Shown here in pieces: positions 56,399 through 64,000 of a stretch of 64,000 nucleotides of DNA (positions are counted from its first letter, which is position 1; each line of letters starts with the position of its first letter). The notes under the pieces were generated by a model. That model was not told where the DNA came from. It searched no databases and was given only the letters and a program-made list of their open reading frames with translations. The DNA is taken from the NCBI GenBank assembly GCA_904395885.1, contig CAJFOF010000004.1, forward strand, positions 17,199 through 81,198. The letters run 5' to 3'. The position numbers and the translations under genes were made by a program. Origin of the DNA: an uncultured Lachnospiraceae bacterium (GTDB lineage: Bacteria; Bacillota; Clostridia; Lachnospirales; Lachnospiraceae).

Positions 56399-59300
56399 TT
56401 ACCGGCTGTACGCCTTTCCTTCATGGAACTGCACAATTCCCAGCTGCATACTGTCGGCGCGCACTCTCAGGGCAGGAAGGATGACCTCGCATTCGTTTCC
56501 GATGGATTCCGTCTTGTCCGGAGAACAGAATATGACCTGCAGCTTCTGTTCCCTCATAAAATTCAGCATCAGTTTTACATTTCCCGGATCCATCTTGGCA
56601 AAGGGCTCGTCGATAAACACCAGACGGGTAGAATTTACACGCTGGTTGTAGATCATCAGGAGCGCGGAGGACAAAATCAACAGGTAAGGAATCTGCACTT
56701 CAGCGCCGGAATTAAAGCCCGTCTGCCGGGACAGCTTCGCCCGGTCCAAAATCTGGTTGCTGATCAGGATCTCGTATGTCATATAGTTCCGGTAATCGGC
56801 AAAGCGGGCGATGGTGTCCTCACTGTTTTTTTCGATAATCCGGTTGATGATCCCCTTCATCTCCTGCTCCAGCCGCTCTCCTTCCTCATCGGACACAGAG
56901 GTCAGCATTCCAAATGTCATCTGGCCGTCCGAACCGCCGCCAAGCTGTTCCCTCTCATCTAAAAATCTGGCGTATTCGATGACTTTTTCGTATTCCGAGC
57001 CGTCGCGCACGTAGTGGACGTCGAACTGGTATTTCGCCGCAAAATTCAGTTTTGCCAGCTCCCCATTGATCTGCCTCAGATCCTCTCTGGCCCGCTCGCA
57101 AGACTTCAGAATCATAAGCACAAACTCATTCTTAAAAATATCTTCATAGCGCCGGGTCTGTTCCTCCAGTTTCTGCCGGATCTCCTGAAGGTTGTCCATC
57201 CAGATGCGCTCCCTCCTGGACGCATACTGCTCTCTTCCTGCGGTTCCGTTTGGCAAGACGCTGTCGGAATGTCTCACATTGTAGCCTGCCTGTCTCCGCA
57301 TCAGTTCATCTCTGTGCTGTTCTATACTCCTGCGAATCCTTCCCCTGGTGTCCTCGGCCAAAAGGCCTCCTACCCCTTTCCTTCCGTTTTCCAGATATTT
57401 ATCATAAGCCTCAATCGTTCTCTGAACAAGTGAATAGGACTCGATCTCGTATTCTTTATACTGCCGGGTCTGGATTTCCAGCTCAGAACTTCTCGCCTCT
57501 ATTTTCTCCCCGCAGCGCTGAATCACTGTGTCCTGGGCGCTCTTCTCCTGCAGCTTTTGGCCGTAAGCTCCCTGAACCGCCTTCTGCTCATCTGAAAGGC
57601 GGCCCACCAGCTCATTCAGCTCAATGTATTCCTGATTGTTCTTCTGGGCTCTCTTCAGGCGCTCCAGCTGTGCTCTCGATTCTCTGGCATTTTCGGCAGC
57701 CGCCTGATATTTTTTGTGGGCGTCATAGTCGTATTCCTGGAACAATTCCCTGTTTTGAGCCAAACGGCTTCTTTTTCCTTCCAGCTCCTGCTTTCCGCTC
57801 AGCAGTTTTTTCCGTTCCTCGTTTAGTCTCTCTATCTCTCTTTCCGCCCGATTCCGGTTCAGTTCGAAAATTTTCTGCCCCAGGTAGTAAGAGCGAAGCC
57901 TGTCAAACCTCAGATAATAGCTGTCCATGGCTACCGACACACGGCCTTCCTTGGAGATCGCGTTCTCATAATGGCGCACCTCCTCCTTTTCCACCGCATG
58001 CATCCTGCCCAGCTGAAATTCAAAATACTTCCTGGCTACAGGATTTTTGATCTCCAGCAGGGACACGGCGGAATCTTCCTCCGGCTGGATATCCCTCTTC
58101 ATCAGCAGCTTTGTGTTGAACAAATGGGCATACCGATGTTCAGAGCGGTTCAAAACATCATCCGCAATATCATAGTACTGCGGCTCCACCAGAATCGTAT
58201 ATCGCCGGGGGCCTAAAAATGCCTCAATGGCGTCTCTCCACTCCTCGTCTTTCAGACTAATCACATATTCGCAGGCAAACTGCGCCTTTGACGGGATCTT
58301 TCTCTTTTCAAATTCACGGTTGATCTCATCGCGCAGACCCGTATACTCCGGAATCTGCCCGTAATTGTTCCGGTGCTTTTTGCATTCCTCGATAATCCGG
58401 TGCTGCACATCCAGACTGCGGCCTATCTTGTCTAACTCGATCTCGGCGGCGGCAATCCCCTTGACTGCTTCATCGTAGATTCGGTCCAGACGCTGCCTGA
58501 ACCCTGCTGCAGCAGCTGCCTTCCTAGAAGCAGGCCAGTCCTGACGGCAAAGGGAAGAGAGGCTCTCCTTGTCCTCAATCTGCTCTCCTTCCTCAAAAAA
58601 CCGGTTCATCATCTCGCTGACAGCCGTTTGGAAAAATTCCAGCCTTCTGCATTTTTCCAAAAGCTCCCGCTTCTCCTCTTCCAGCGCATCCAGCCGCCGT
58701 TTTTCTTCCATAATCATTCTGGAACTGTCCATCTGTTCCAGACTGACCTTCGCCTGGATCAGCTGGGCGTCTATGCCGCTCCTCCTGCCCTCTAAGATTT
58801 TCAGCTCCTTTTCCAGATCTTCTTTTCTTCTTTGTGCCAGGCTGCGCTCTTTTTCCTGCCGCCCAATCTCCTGGGTCAGATCCTTCATTTTTTTGTAGGC
58901 AATACGGATATCGTCAGCCAGAAGACGGTTCTTCTCACTCTCCCAGGTGTCGTATTCGCTGAGAATCCCATCCAGCTCATCAATCTCCTGCTGGATAATC
59001 GCAAAATTTTCATTGAGCCGCCCAATATTCTCCTTTGCTTCAATCAGCTTCCCGAAATCTACGTTCCGTTCCTCCAGAACGCTCTCCCGAATAAACTGAT
59101 CGATCCTGGCATTGGGGTCATAGGACATGATTCCCCTCAATTTCCGCAGATAGGTGGGCAGCTGGCTGAGGCTCAGCTTCAATCCTGTCATCTGCAGAAA
59201 TTTCGGCAACCCCTGCTCCCGGTTCATCAGTGTCAGCCGGTATCTCTTCTGGAGAAGCTGGGGGCTGTAGGGCATTGTAAGACCATTCTCCTCATAAGTA

Positions 59301-59713
59301 TGTTCCACGCTCTCCATAGAAGTCCGGTCCATTACATATCGGTAGGTCTGGCAATTATTGGACGGGCTGGTTTCAATGACCGCGCCCAAAAGAAATGTTT
59401 TTTCTTCCACATCATCCTGATATTCCAGCACAATGTGGCTGTACACATTGGGAACCCGATCTGCCGGGCGCATGTACGTCCCTGCCGTGGCATCCAAAAG
59501 TCCTCTGGTGTAGGAAGACAGGGTCCGGCTCCCCTTGCTCTCTGATGATTTGTTAAAGACAGTGTCCCCATATGCGGCATATTTTATCGCGTCCAGCATA
59601 ACCGACTTTCCATTTCCATTCTTGCCGGCAATCAGAGTAAAAAATCCAATCGGCGCCGTCACATTAGAAAACCCATACCAGTTGATCAGACGGATCTTTT
59701 TCAACAGAATCAT
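56399..59713 (-). CDS. jetC: Wadjet system JetC-like SMC/MukB-type ATPase
   Basis: INWYGFSNVTAPIGFFTLIAGKNGNGKSVMLDAIKYAAYGD (Walker A), long coiled coils, RLVFIDEPFAKMDPGNVKLMLNFMREQKLQVIFCSP (Walker B). Confidence 0.88.
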   Translation of the reverse strand: MILLKKIRLINWYGFSNVTAPIGFFTLIAGKNGNGKSVMLDAIKYAAYGDTVFNKSSESKGSRTLSSYTRGLLDATAGTYMRPADRVPNVYSHIVLEYQDDVEEKTFLLGAVIETSPSNNCQTYRYVMDRTSMESVEHTYEENGLTMPYSPQLLQKRYRLTLMNREQGLPKFLQMTGLKLSLSQLPTYLRKLRGIMSYDPNARIDQFIRESVLEERNVDFGKLIEAKENIGRLNENFAIIQQEIDELDGILSEYDTWESEKNRLLADDIRIAYKKMKDLTQEIGRQEKERSLAQRRKEDLEKELKILEGRRSGIDAQLIQAKVSLEQMDSSRMIMEEKRRLDALEEEKRELLEKCRRLEFFQTAVSEMMNRFFEEGEQIEDKESLSSLCRQDWPASRKAAAAAGFRQRLDRIYDEAVKGIAAAEIELDKIGRSLDVQHRIIEECKKHRNNYGQIPEYTGLRDEINREFEKRKIPSKAQFACEYVISLKDEEWRDAIEAFLGPRRYTILVEPQYYDIADDVLNRSEHRYAHLFNTKLLMKRDIQPEEDSAVSLLEIKNPVARKYFEFQLGRMHAVEKEEVRHYENAISKEGRVSVAMDSYYLRFDRLRSYYLGQKIFELNRNRAEREIERLNEERKKLLSGKQELEGKRSRLAQNRELFQEYDYDAHKKYQAAAENARESRAQLERLKRAQKNNQEYIELNELVGRLSDEQKAVQGAYGQKLQEKSAQDTVIQRCGEKIEARSSELEIQTRQYKEYEIESYSLVQRTIEAYDKYLENGRKGVGGLLAEDTRGRIRRSIEQHRDELMRRQAGYNVRHSDSVLPNGTAGREQYASRRERIWMDNLQEIRQKLEEQTRRYEDIFKNEFVLMILKSCERAREDLRQINGELAKLNFAAKYQFDVHYVRDGSEYEKVIEYARFLDEREQLGGGSDGQMTFGMLTSVSDEEGERLEQEMKGIINRIIEKNSEDTIARFADYRNYMTYEILISNQILDRAKLSRQTGFNSGAEVQIPYLLILSSALLMIYNQRVNSTRLVFIDEPFAKMDPGNVKLMLNFMREQKLQVIFCSPDKTESIGNECEVILPALRVRADSMQLGIVQFHEGKAYSR

Positions 59714-60369
59714 TCGTCAACCTCCTCAAAATCTTCCGGAGCAATCGGTTCCTCATTCTCTCCCTTCTCCGTCTCTTCCATCTCTGGCGTTTCTTTTAGA
59801 TACTCCTGCGCCACTGTCTGGAACTGGGCGAGATCCCATCCAAACTGAAGCGACGGATACAGCTGAATTTTCATATCTTCCCCGTCCTCACTGTCATCAA
59901 AATTAATCAGACTGTATTTTTTAAACAGACGGAAAGCTGCATTCAGCTCCGAGCGCGTCACCATAACATCATAAGACTTAATCTTATCGATCAGATCGCC
60001 TTTCGTCACAAAATTCCCCTCACTATATCCAAGATTCTCCAGATAGACCTTCCAGAGCACCAGAAGAAGATGGTACTGAAGCGTTGTGAATGTCACTACG
60101 TTAGCCCTCTTTAAGCCCACTGTATCAGCATCCTCTTCACTGGCAATCAGCATACACACTCCCGTCTTCTCATCGACAGCCACATCAAAGCCGATCATCC
60201 TCAGATATTCTGAAATGTCCTGCCGATTAGATTCCCTGGAAGCAAACTGGTAAAGTCGCTCTTCTTTATCCCTCAAAATAAACGTGGATTCCAGAAGTTT
60301 CCTGATGCATCTCTTAAACATGTGGCTGTTTTCTTCTTTTACCGTAAGCTGCAAGCTGATATCACTCAT
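59710..60369 (-). CDS. jetB: Wadjet system JetB-like (MukE-type) subunit
   Basis: Between jetA and jetC with ATGA-type overlaps on both sides; FKRCIRKLLESTFILRDKEERLYQFASRESNRQDISEYLRMIGFDVAVDEKTGVCML winged-helix-like. Confidence 0.82.
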   Translation of the reverse strand: MSDISLQLTVKEENSHMFKRCIRKLLESTFILRDKEERLYQFASRESNRQDISEYLRMIGFDVAVDEKTGVCMLIASEEDADTVGLKRANVVTFTTLQYHLLLVLWKVYLENLGYSEGNFVTKGDLIDKIKSYDVMVTRSELNAAFRLFKKYSLINFDDSEDGEDMKIQLYPSLQFGWDLAQFQTVAQEYLKETPEMEETEKGENEEPIAPEDFEEVDE

Positions 60370-61778
60370 CGTTCTTTCCTCTTTATCGTAAGATTGCTGA
60401 TCCTGGCGGCTTCCGTCTCCACCAGGCCGTCTTTCAATTCTACCTCGTATGGGAAGCCCGCTGTTCCAGAATAGATGATGCTGGCCGCAATCATCGTTGC
60501 ATCGTCCCTCGTATGTACGCCGCATTCTTCCACAGAGACAAAATCCCTGCCTGCAAAAATACGGTCAAAGTGTTTCTCCACATTGTCCATAGCGTACCGG
60601 TCGGGCGCCTCTGTCAAAAGCTCATCCGTCAGGCGCTGCCTCTCCTCCTCAGACAGTTCCGCCGCAGACAGACCCACATTTTTCTGATTTGGATTTCTCT
60701 TCTTGCGCCGTTCAAAGGATTTTCTGCCGATATATCCCACGCTCATCAGGCAATGGGTCTGTGAAAGCCTGGAGATCGCCGTCTCCCTGTCCTCGCCGTT
60801 CGCATTTTTCAGAATAAGAAGCAGCCGGTTCAGTTCATTTTCCAGGTTGGTGCTGCCGCTTAAAACCATCATCATCCTGGTAGAATACAGATTATAATAG
60901 GTATTGATCTTGCGGTCAATATAACCCATCTCTTTATCGTATTCTAAATTGATAAAACTGTCCAGCTCCCCGAACTGACGGTTTATCGTTTCCCTTGCCC
61001 GAATTTCCTCCACATTCTCGATTTTTCTGTATTCCTCCACCATGCGCTCATACAGCTCTGAATGGCGCAGTTTCCGCAGCATCCGGTCGATATCTGAAAT
61101 ATAGGCGGGAATCAGGCCGCTCTTTTTAATAAAAAAGTAGTCGTTAAAAAAGCGGTTCAACAGTTCATCTTTCATCAAAAACTGGCCGAAGCTGTTGACG
61201 TCTGCCATTTTCATAACAGCCCTCATAATTTCACGGATGCTGTCTTTTAAAATCAACAGTTCATTCTTCAGATCACATTCATTTTCGATCAGTGGAACCA
61301 GAATATTCAGATAAGGCCGCACGGCCCTCGCGCTGTCCTTCCCAAAAGAGGATTTCAGAATTTCATACATAGAAAAAATGTGATTCGTAATAGCGCCGTT
61401 GGCATCCCCGTCAAAAATCTTGTGAATAGCGTCGATCAGCTTCCGGCAATATGCCGAAACAGACGCGATATTATCCCCGCTGCGTCCGATCTCCTGTGGC
61501 GTGATCCAACCGCAAACACGGAAATACCGCAGGATTGCAGAAGCGTTTTCCTGGGGGCTACGCCCGCTGGCAATTTCCTCCCCGATATTTTCGGTCTCTA
61601 TGGAATATCTGCAATTTTGCAGATACAAAATCAGCGTATTTCTGGCATCAGTCTCATACAGCACCGGAATCTCTTTTGATTTTTCAATCAGCTGGCTGAT
61701 GCACTCAAAATAAATCGCCCGGTTGCGGCAGCAGAAGGGATTAAAAAATCTCTCGCTGACGGTCTCAAATAAAGACAT
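60366..61778 (-). CDS. jetA: Wadjet system JetA-like (MukF/kleisin-type; DUF5716-like) subunit
   Basis: First gene of the four-gene jet operon; SLFETVSERFFNPFCCRNRAIYFECISQLIEKSKEIPVLYETDARNTLILYLQN. Confidence 0.8.
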   Translation of the reverse strand: MSLFETVSERFFNPFCCRNRAIYFECISQLIEKSKEIPVLYETDARNTLILYLQNCRYSIETENIGEEIASGRSPQENASAILRYFRVCGWITPQEIGRSGDNIASVSAYCRKLIDAIHKIFDGDANGAITNHIFSMYEILKSSFGKDSARAVRPYLNILVPLIENECDLKNELLILKDSIREIMRAVMKMADVNSFGQFLMKDELLNRFFNDYFFIKKSGLIPAYISDIDRMLRKLRHSELYERMVEEYRKIENVEEIRARETINRQFGELDSFINLEYDKEMGYIDRKINTYYNLYSTRMMMVLSGSTNLENELNRLLLILKNANGEDRETAISRLSQTHCLMSVGYIGRKSFERRKKRNPNQKNVGLSAAELSEEERQRLTDELLTEAPDRYAMDNVEKHFDRIFAGRDFVSVEECGVHTRDDATMIAASIIYSGTAGFPYEVELKDGLVETEAARISNLTIKRKER

Positions 61779-61824
61779 GAAAGGCCTCCTTTATTCAATT
61801 TTAAAAGCTGCTTTCCATTAGCAA

Positions 61825-62286
61825 CTATAGCATTTTGTTTTCCAAAAAGCATTCATACAAATACGATGGATTTTCGTAATATACGCTGCTATTATAATCA
61901 TCTATCTTTTCACTGAGAAATGAATCATATACCATCTGCAATGCCGTCACAATATCCACACTTTTCCCTTTTGCAACCATTTTAATTAATCTTTTATATA
62001 CCTTACCAATGTCCCAATGTGTCGGTATCGCATATTTGCAGTCACCGACATTATCAAAATTCCCCGTTGGTATCTGTGCCTCATAAATAAACTCATCACT
62101 AACTCGATCAATATTATCACTATGGTAAACGTCTGCTAAATCATAGATTTTTTCTAATCTTTTTGTGCCCAGTAAATTAACAATCACCGATCTTTTATTT
62201 TTTGTCTTTCTTGCAATATAATCAATAAGACTGCATGTAAAGAACAAGTCATTATCCTCCTGTGATTCTCTTCCTTGATTTTCCAT
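61825..62286 (-). CDS. Conserved hypothetical protein of DUF3990-associated operons
   Basis: FFTCSLIDYIARKTKNKRSVIVNLLGTKRLEKIYDLADVYHSDNIDRVSDEFI; starts 4 nt after the upstream DUF3990-like remnant's stop codon. Confidence 0.6.
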   Translation of the reverse strand: MENQGRESQEDNDLFFTCSLIDYIARKTKNKRSVIVNLLGTKRLEKIYDLADVYHSDNIDRVSDEFIYEAQIPTGNFDNVGDCKYAIPTHWDIGKVYKRLIKMVAKGKSVDIVTALQMVYDSFLSEKIDDYNSSVYYENPSYLYECFLENKML

Positions 62287-62289
62287 AGC

Positions 62290-62604
62290 CTACTCGACCT
62301 CCTCATATCGTCTATATTTCAAACACTTTAATGCTTCTTTCGTGCAGAAATTTATCTGATGTGTAGGATATTTAAATTTTGCCAAAACCCAAAACTGTTC
62401 TCTTCCTTAAACATTTTTTTATCACGATTGGCAGCAACAAAATGCAGCCACTCTATATTCGCATCTTCAAATAACTTAAATGATATGTGATCTGACAAAT
62501 GCAATCTGTAAATTGAAAGGTAGCCACGTCCAAAATCCTTCCCCTTTGCACATTTTTTCAGTTCAATTTGCGGAACTTACATAGCTTCCATGATATAACA
62601 GCAT
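62290..62604 (-). pseudogene. Degenerate DUF3990-like protein gene
   Basis: Fragments MLLYHGSYV, KKCAKGKDFGRGY, YRLHLSDHISFKLFEDANIEWLHFVAANRDKKMFKEE and KYPTHQINFCTKEALKCLKYRRYEEVE* in different frames. Confidence 0.75.
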
Positions 62605-62612
62605 CCCATCCA

Positions 62613-62882
62613 TTAATTTTGCCGGCATTCCATATCCATCACATCAACATCCACTGATCTCTCTCCTTTTTCCACAAATCCGAATTTTTTATCCGCTTCT
62701 ATATTTCCTTCCAAAATCTTTTCTTTTATGTCTTCAGCAATTTCTCCAGCTCGTCCATCTCCTGGCTGATTTTTTTCTCCAACTCCCGGATATCTGCCAG
62801 AATTGTTCCCCCATGCTCCGTCTTTGTAAATTTCCGGGATAAGCAATTTCTTCCACTTTTCTCGATAGCTGAACTGCCTCAT
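62613..62882 (-). pseudogene. Short degraded coding remnant, family uncertain
   Basis: Coding-like segments in two frames: IKEKILEGNIEADKKFGFVEKGERSVDVDVMDMECRQN and ILADIRELEKKISQEMDELEKLLKT*. Confidence 0.4.
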
Positions 62883-63057
62883 CCGTACTCTTTCACCGCT
62901 TTTCTGTTCTTTTCATTATAAATTTTAATATGATCATTGTCAAAATCAATTTTATCATTAGCGCAAAAATGATGATGCAGCTATTGCCTCTTCGTGTATA
63001 ATATAACTATCAGCCATTACCACAAAACCCCAGTCACTCAACCCAGGAGGAATCCCT

Positions 63058-63810
63058 ATGAATATGCGGTATCTTCAGGAAATCCGTTTCCGCTGGGACC
63101 GGCTGGATGCTGACAGTTATGTCCGGTCCATCCCATCCTTTCAAAATCTCGGCTCTCTGGTCTTTGACCGGAATGTCACCCTGTTCTCCGGTGAGAACGG
63201 CACAGGAAAATCCACCCTCCTGGAAGCTGTCGCCGTCGCCTTTGGCTTTAATCCGGAGGGCGGAACCCGCAATTATAATTTTTCCACCTATGAGTCCCAT
63301 TCCAGCCTCCATCAGGCCCTGCTTCTGGTGAAAGGCCCCCGGCGCCCAAAGAGCAGCTATTTCCTTCGGGCGGAGAGCTTTTACAATGTTGCAACGAAAA
63401 CGGAAGAGTACCGGGAGTTTGTGCCCCCTAAGATCTACTACAGACGTTTTGGCGGGAAGTCCTTCCACGATCAGTCCCACGGCGAAAGTTTTATGGCCCT
63501 GATGCAGGGAACCTTTTCCGAAGAAGGTTTCTATATTCTGGACGAGCCGGAGGCTGCCCTCTCCCCGCAAAGGCAGCTGACCCTTTTGATCCTGATCCAT
63601 CAGCTGGCCCAAAAAGGCGCTCAGTTTATCATTGCCAGCCATTCGCCGATCCTCCTGGGCATTCCCGACGCCCGGATCCTCTCTTTTCGGGACAGCGGCA
63701 TACGTCCCTGTTCCTATGAGGAGACAGAAAGCTATGAGATCACAGAAATGTTCATCAATCAGAGAGAGTACTTTCTAAAGCGCCTCCTGTCGGATTCCCA
63801 AGATATATAA
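63058..63810 (+). CDS. AAA/ABC-type ATPase, stand-alone (RecF/OLD-like ATPase fold)
   Basis: NVTLFSGENGTGKSTLLEAVAVAFGFNPEGG (Walker A), FMALMQGTFSEEGFYILDEPEAALSPQRQLTLL (Walker B), FIIASHSPILLGIPDARI. Confidence 0.88.
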   Translation: MNMRYLQEIRFRWDRLDADSYVRSIPSFQNLGSLVFDRNVTLFSGENGTGKSTLLEAVAVAFGFNPEGGTRNYNFSTYESHSSLHQALLLVKGPRRPKSSYFLRAESFYNVATKTEEYREFVPPKIYYRRFGGKSFHDQSHGESFMALMQGTFSEEGFYILDEPEAALSPQRQLTLLILIHQLAQKGAQFIIASHSPILLGIPDARILSFRDSGIRPCSYEETESYEITEMFINQREYFLKRLLSDSQDI

Positions 63811-63867
63811 AATATGTAAAAGGGGTTGTCGGGAAATAGATAACCCTAAATAGGAGCAGGCATGACT

Positions 63868-63907
63868 TACACGAGTCACGCCTGCTCCTAAAATTTATCC
63901 CCTAAAA
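63868..63907 (+). terminator. Hairpin downstream of the AAA ATPase
   Basis: taggagcaggc-atgacttacacgagtcac-gcctgctccta stem with AAAATTTAT downstream. Confidence 0.55.
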
Positions 63908-64000
63908 AGAGAAAAAGATGGCTAACGACAACCATCTTTTCTCCGTTCCATGTTATAATGGAACTATGCTAAAACAAGATTATTATAACGACTTTTTTGA

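Noticed and set aside
56042-56962. 306-aa plus-strand ORF
   Set aside because: Antisense to jetC/jetD, low plausibility.

Overview
The window is a dense, low-GC Gram-positive (Lachnospiraceae/Clostridia-like) chromosomal segment with mostly housekeeping content. Recognisable modules in window order: scpB-scpA (partial at left edge); two adjacent secreted proteins with cadherin-like domains (one cohesin-like, one SH3/glucosaminidase); a Na+-pumping decarboxylase operon carrying both an MmdA-type and an OadA-type carboxyltransferase; an HMA-domain protein; a D-Ala-D-Ala carboxypeptidase; dinB with a LexA-box promoter; RluA and RsmF family enzymes; enolase; T-box-pheS-pheT; two glycosidase-like genes; tRNA-Ala(GGC); a DUF4397 protein; a GH3 remnant; rnfCDGEAB; an acyltransferase; a purine permease; a type II R-M locus (C protein with C-boxes, apparently frame-disrupted REase, m5C MTase); a putative group-B-like [FeFe] hydrogenase; a sporulation-type amidase; class I RNR (nrdA/nrdB); a MIF-like protein; an enolase-superfamily pseudogene beside a GntR regulator; a CcdA-TlpA fusion; the hydrogenase maturation operon (TM1266-like, hydE, hydG, hydF); a complete Wadjet-like jetABCD locus; and a decayed defence/toxin region containing a DUF3990-like remnant. 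The most interesting items are the hybrid transcarboxylase/Na+-pump operon, the structured leader before the hyd maturation genes, the Wadjet locus with its decayed flank, and the R-M locus with a disrupted nuclease. All assignments are from reading the sequence and recalled family knowledge; no database search was run.
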